From positions 33,956-97,955 of the forward strand of contig CBFDCR010000010.1 in the NCBI GenBank assembly GCA_965603365.1: 64,000 nt of DNA, in the 5' to 3' direction. This document shows, in pieces, positions 61,559 through 64,000 of the stretch. Source of the DNA: JAHELQ01 sp965603365 (lineage in GTDB: Bacteria; Acidobacteriota; Aminicenantia; UBA2199). A program made the position numbers and the translations under genes. How positions within the stretch are numbered: the stretch's first letter is position 1; every line of letters starts with the position of its first letter. A model generated the notes under the pieces. It was not told where the DNA came from. It did not search any database and saw nothing but the letters and a program-made list of their open reading frames with translations.

Positions 61559-61567
61559 CTGTTCGGA
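61487..61567. repeat. Tandem array of four 21-bp units (array 2), inside the toxin gene
   Basis: Three full 21-base units and a final 18-base unit with the same GCGAT start and palindromic core as array 1. The right flank GCGTTAAGCTCAA, then AATTAAAGG, matches the right flank of array 1. The left edge has no shared flank and falls within toxin codons. The rest of the gap (61568-61672) has nothing recognisable. Confidence 0.85.
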
Positions 61568-61672
61568 GCGTTAAGCTCAAAAAATTAAAGGAATTGGCGG
61601 GAAGCAGGGCAATAGAACCCTCCTACTAAAATTTATACGGTTTTGCCCATAGTCCCCAGGCTTACATACTTT

Positions 61673-62254
61673 CTATTTTCTATCAATCTCATGCTTATCG
61701 TTATCGCTCAATCCAAGAAATAAAACATATAAAGATAAGGCCAAAGATATAACTGCTAACATCAAATTAGCAAACAAGATTAATTTATTATAACAAAGAC
61801 TAATTTTGATAATATCTACTAAAGATAAGCAAATTAATGAACATGTAATTGTTGCAAATGTGAATAAAACTGTAACTAATGTCCATGTCTTGAGCTTTTT
61901 AATAAGATTTTCTGTGCCACAGAATCTATCTTCATATAAATATTGGAGTCCAGTAGATTTGTCAACTTTGGTGTGACCTTCATCCTTTTCAACATCACTT
62001 AATCGTCGACGAATCACATCCTTTATCTCATAAATGTTTTTTCTTGCAACAGCATCCTTCAATCTTTTATGCTTATTATTATCTAACTTATAACCCGTTT
62101 CACCCCATCTATTTAATACTGCCTCACCATCCCCTATTAAATAATCGTGTAATCTGTTGATTCGAAAATGGACAAAGGCAGCCAGAAGCGCAACAAGAGT
62201 ACCAAGTACTTGAGGAATTGTACTAAAGGTATAATAAAAAGTGTTTGATTCCAT
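61673..62254 (-). CDS. Hypothetical membrane protein with three predicted helices
   Basis: 193 residues from ATG 62254, with AGGAG about 10 bases upstream. One helix lies near the start (about 13-30), then a cytoplasmic-looking charged region (about 35-120, with 'RLKDAVARKNIYEIKDVIRR'), then two helices (about 123-148 and 155-180). The layout recalls small effector-like membrane proteins of defence or signalling modules, but no known domain is visible. Codon use is AT-richer than that of hslO or the lipid operon, suggesting acquisition. No partner gene is adjacent. Confidence 0.65.
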   Translation of the reverse strand: MESNTFYYTFSTIPQVLGTLVALLAAFVHFRINRLHDYLIGDGEAVLNRWGETGYKLDNNKHKRLKDAVARKNIYEIKDVIRRRLSDVEKDEGHTKVDKSTGLQYLYEDRFCGTENLIKKLKTWTLVTVLFTFATITCSLICLSLVDIIKISLCYNKLILFANLMLAVISLALSLYVLFLGLSDNDKHEIDRK

Positions 62255-62510
62255 CAATTTCTACTCCTGGTATTATTATTTATTGTAATAATCAAGCTAA
62301 CATGTGTTATTATATCTGTCAAGGTTATTTTGAAAAAAAATTGGCAATTAATGAAATATTTGCGATATAATAATCGACATGAAAATTTTAACATATTCAC
62401 ATCAGTTTTAGGAGGTCCATTTAAAATTTCGGGGTAAATGCTGGCCAATTTGGGGAGGGGGGTGGTTGACAATTGGGGGAGATGGGCTTATATTTATAGC
62501 GGAGGTTAGA

Positions 62511-62726
62511 TTGCTGACGGAATATATTAACGAAGGATTAAAAAGAGCCAAATATGAACTCATCGATGACGAAGAGCCCTTCTATGGGGAAATCCCGGAA
62601 TTCAAAGGGGTATGGGCGACCGGCAGGACCCTAGAGGAGTGCCGGGAAAATTTAAAGGAAACCCTGGAAGAGTGGATCATTTTGAGTTTCAATCAGTCCG
62701 TTTTAGTGGAATCGTTTTTGGTATAG
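62511..62726 (+). CDS. HicB-like antitoxin, C-terminally truncated
   Basis: 71 residues starting at TTG 62511, 5 bases after GGAGG. The sequence LLTEYINEGLKRAKYELIDD, then EPFYGEIPEFKGVWATGRTL and EECRENLKETLEEWI, is a HicB partial RNase-H-fold domain. The usual C-terminal extension or DNA-binding part is replaced by a missense tail (LSFNQSVLVESFLV) that overlaps the 3' end of hslO by 24 bases. No HicA toxin gene is present on either side. The deletion that removed HicA probably ended inside the hslO 3' region. Confidence 0.75.
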   Translation: MLTEYINEGLKRAKYELIDDEEPFYGEIPEFKGVWATGRTLEECRENLKETLEEWIILSFNQSVLVESFLV

Positions 62727-63638
62727 GGTTTCGATTTCTGGCTTCTCGAAGTAGTATTTGGTGTTGCAGTATTGGCAGATGGTTACCAGGGGGAAGGGGC
62801 CTTCCTGGAGGATCTCCCCCAGGGTCTCCACTGGCAGCCGGGCCATTATCCGGCCGATGCTCTTCTTCTGGCAGCGGCAGAAGAATTCGACTCTTCGTTT
62901 GCCAATTAACCGGGGTGAGAAGTTTCGAAAATTTTCCATTATAAAGCTCTCCGAGTTCTTGCCGGCGGCAAATGTCTTTCCGATGGAGGGCAAATCGTAA
63001 ACCAGGTTTTCCAGGTTATCGATGAGTTCCGGCTCCGCACCGGGCATGGCCTGCAGCAGGAGCCCGCCGGCGCCCACCACCTCCCCTGCCGGATCAAATT
63101 TGACACTCAAATTAAAGGCAGTGGGGGTCTGCTCGGAGGTGGTAAAATAGTTGGCCAGGTCGGTGGCGATACTGCCGTATCGGAGTTTGACCTGCCCGAT
63201 ATAAGGGTGTTTGGCATACTCGGGGTAACGGATGACCTCCAGGAAGCCGTCGCCCCAAAAGGGCGAAAGGTCAAAGCTTTTTAACGGTTTATCGACGGGG
63301 ATAGCGTTGGTTTTCAGATATCCCCGGACCTCTCCGTGGGCATTGGCTTCCACCAGCAGGCCCCTGATGGGGCCGGAACACTCGATTTTTAAGCCAATGC
63401 GGTCACCGCCTTTCAAATTGGCCGCCATCAGGCAGGCCCCCAGGTAAGCATACCCCAATACCAATGTTTCCAGTATCCCCAATTCGTGTTGGCTGCGTAT
63501 TTCGCTAACCATATGGGTGCCCTTCACCAGGGCTCCCCGAATGCAGCCGTCGGCCAGCAAAAAATTAAATAACTTATCGTTGGCCCTGGCGATTAACCAT
63601 TCCTTGGTGCTCATACCGGGGATTTTCTTCTTTTTCAT
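62703..63638 (-). CDS. hslO: Redox-regulated chaperone Hsp33
   Basis: 311 residues. Hsp33 is activated by oxidative unfolding and holds denatured proteins. The C-terminal zinc-binding redox switch is present as 'CRCQKK' and 'CQYCNTKY' (CxC and CxxC). The N-terminal core ('GCIRGALVKGTHMVSEIRSQ', 'GPIRGLLVEANAHGEVRGYL') matches the family. It starts MKKKKIPGMSTKEW with only a weak ribosome binding site. Its 3' end overlaps the truncated hicB frame. Confidence 0.95.
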   Translation of the reverse strand: MKKKKIPGMSTKEWLIARANDKLFNFLLADGCIRGALVKGTHMVSEIRSQHELGILETLVLGYAYLGACLMAANLKGGDRIGLKIECSGPIRGLLVEANAHGEVRGYLKTNAIPVDKPLKSFDLSPFWGDGFLEVIRYPEYAKHPYIGQVKLRYGSIATDLANYFTTSEQTPTAFNLSVKFDPAGEVVGAGGLLLQAMPGAEPELIDNLENLVYDLPSIGKTFAAGKNSESFIMENFRNFSPRLIGKRRVEFFCRCQKKSIGRIMARLPVETLGEILQEGPFPLVTICQYCNTKYYFEKPEIETLYQKRFH

Positions 63639-63805
63639 CGTTCGCTTACTCTAGTTCGGGTTTCTCGGTCATTGTATAACATATTCCTTTTGATATCAAT
63701 AAAACTCAAACCCTGATCCTCGCCTGCACCTGGGTCGGGTTTTAAGGGAAAAAGCAAAAAAATGAACGTGTTTAAGCAATAATTGCGGCTTTTTGGGTTT
63801 TCTGC

Positions 63806-63834
63806 TTGACAATTTTTTTTTTATGTGATATTCC
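63806..63834 (+). promoter_or_regulatory. Possible promoter for the HU-family gene
   Basis: TTGACA (63806-63811) followed after 17 bases by TATTCC (63829-63834), or after 15 by GATATT. The -35 is perfect, the -10 poor; a T-run fills the spacer. Confidence 0.35.
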
Positions 63835-63851
63835 ATTTGTTGGGAGTCAGT

Positions 63852-64000
63852 ATGAACAAACGAGACATATCTGATTGCATTGCCAAAAAGATCAATGTTA
63901 AAAAGTTTGAAGCCTACCAATTTATAGACTTTCTGATTGAGGTGATGGTAGACAATTTGACAAAGGGCCAGAAGGTGGTCATTTCAAATTTTGGCACCTT
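63852..64000 (+). CDS. HU/IHF-family DNA-binding protein, 5' part
   Basis: The first 49 residues are in the window; the gene runs off the right edge. 'NKRDISDCIAKKINVKKFEA', 'YQFIDFLIEVMVDNLTKGQK' and 'VVISNFGTF' are the N-terminal helices and the first strand of HU/IHF, with the conserved G-F/N-F-G-x-F turn. These dimers bend DNA and shape the nucleoid. GGGAG lies 6 bases before the ATG. Confidence 0.93.
   Translation, partial: MNKRDISDCIAKKINVKKFEAYQFIDFLIEVMVDNLTKGQKVVISNFGT

Overview
The window looks like chromosomal DNA of a Gram-negative bacterium of roughly balanced GC content. It encodes a TolC-family outer-membrane channel, a probable outer-membrane barrel, lipoproteins and many secreted peptidases. 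Strong sigma70-type promoters are visible, including two with perfect TTGACA-N17-TATAAT. Secreted-protease richness, possible beta-propeller proteins, tandem radical SAM enzymes and frequent toxin-antitoxin debris would fit an Acidobacteriota-related lineage such as Candidatus Aminicenantes. That placement is inference; no rRNA is present to confirm it.

Left part (1-8.7 kb): a perfect promoter drives three co-directional radical SAM/SPASM genes. The first two are tandem paralogs whose C-termini resemble an SCP2 (sterol-carrier) domain; the third has an N-terminal helical segment resembling PCP_red. Converging on them is an operon of two exported cysteine peptidases (a papain-family enzyme, then a C39-like one). 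A cupin gene follows, then a strip of gene debris: a possible propeller fragment, MntA/HepT remnants and an Rpn-family remnant.

8.8-27 kb: leuS, an intact HigB/HigA-type pair beside an older HigA fragment, an unknown lipoprotein, two glycosyltransferases, a GAF-like protein with pyrE, a CysQ/HAL2-like phosphatase, an HD/zinc-ribbon protein, a full-length Lhr helicase, and a B12-binding radical SAM enzyme followed by a non-canonical Nramp-like transporter.

27-45 kb: a broken ATPase gene, an SNF2 helicase, a HAD hydrolase, the barrel-subtilase-recN operon, a secreted trypsin-like/FN3 protease, a lipid operon (DAG-kinase-like, PlsC, O-methyltransferase), the initiator tRNA, malQ, ggt and a methyltransferase.

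45-64 kb: htpG; a HEPN-MNT fusion; a cell-envelope operon (cyclophilin-FKBP fusion, EnvC-like, catalytically dead CtpA-like, YibQ-like); two unknown envelope genes; tolC-like; a DDAH-like hydrolase; CARDB/IPT, START-like and DUF1579-like exported proteins; then an accessory strip. That strip holds an orphan antitoxin with a PIN scrap, a 21-bp tandem repeat array, a DUF433/DUF5615 pair whose toxin is cut by a second copy of the array, and a truncated HicB. hslO and the start of an HU gene close the window.

Themes: (1) the radical SAM trio is the best candidate for an undescribed biosynthetic system; (2) at least nine toxin-antitoxin or defence-type loci survive only as fragments, mostly without the toxin; (3) the 21-bp palindromic, heptad-coding repeat element is unexplained.
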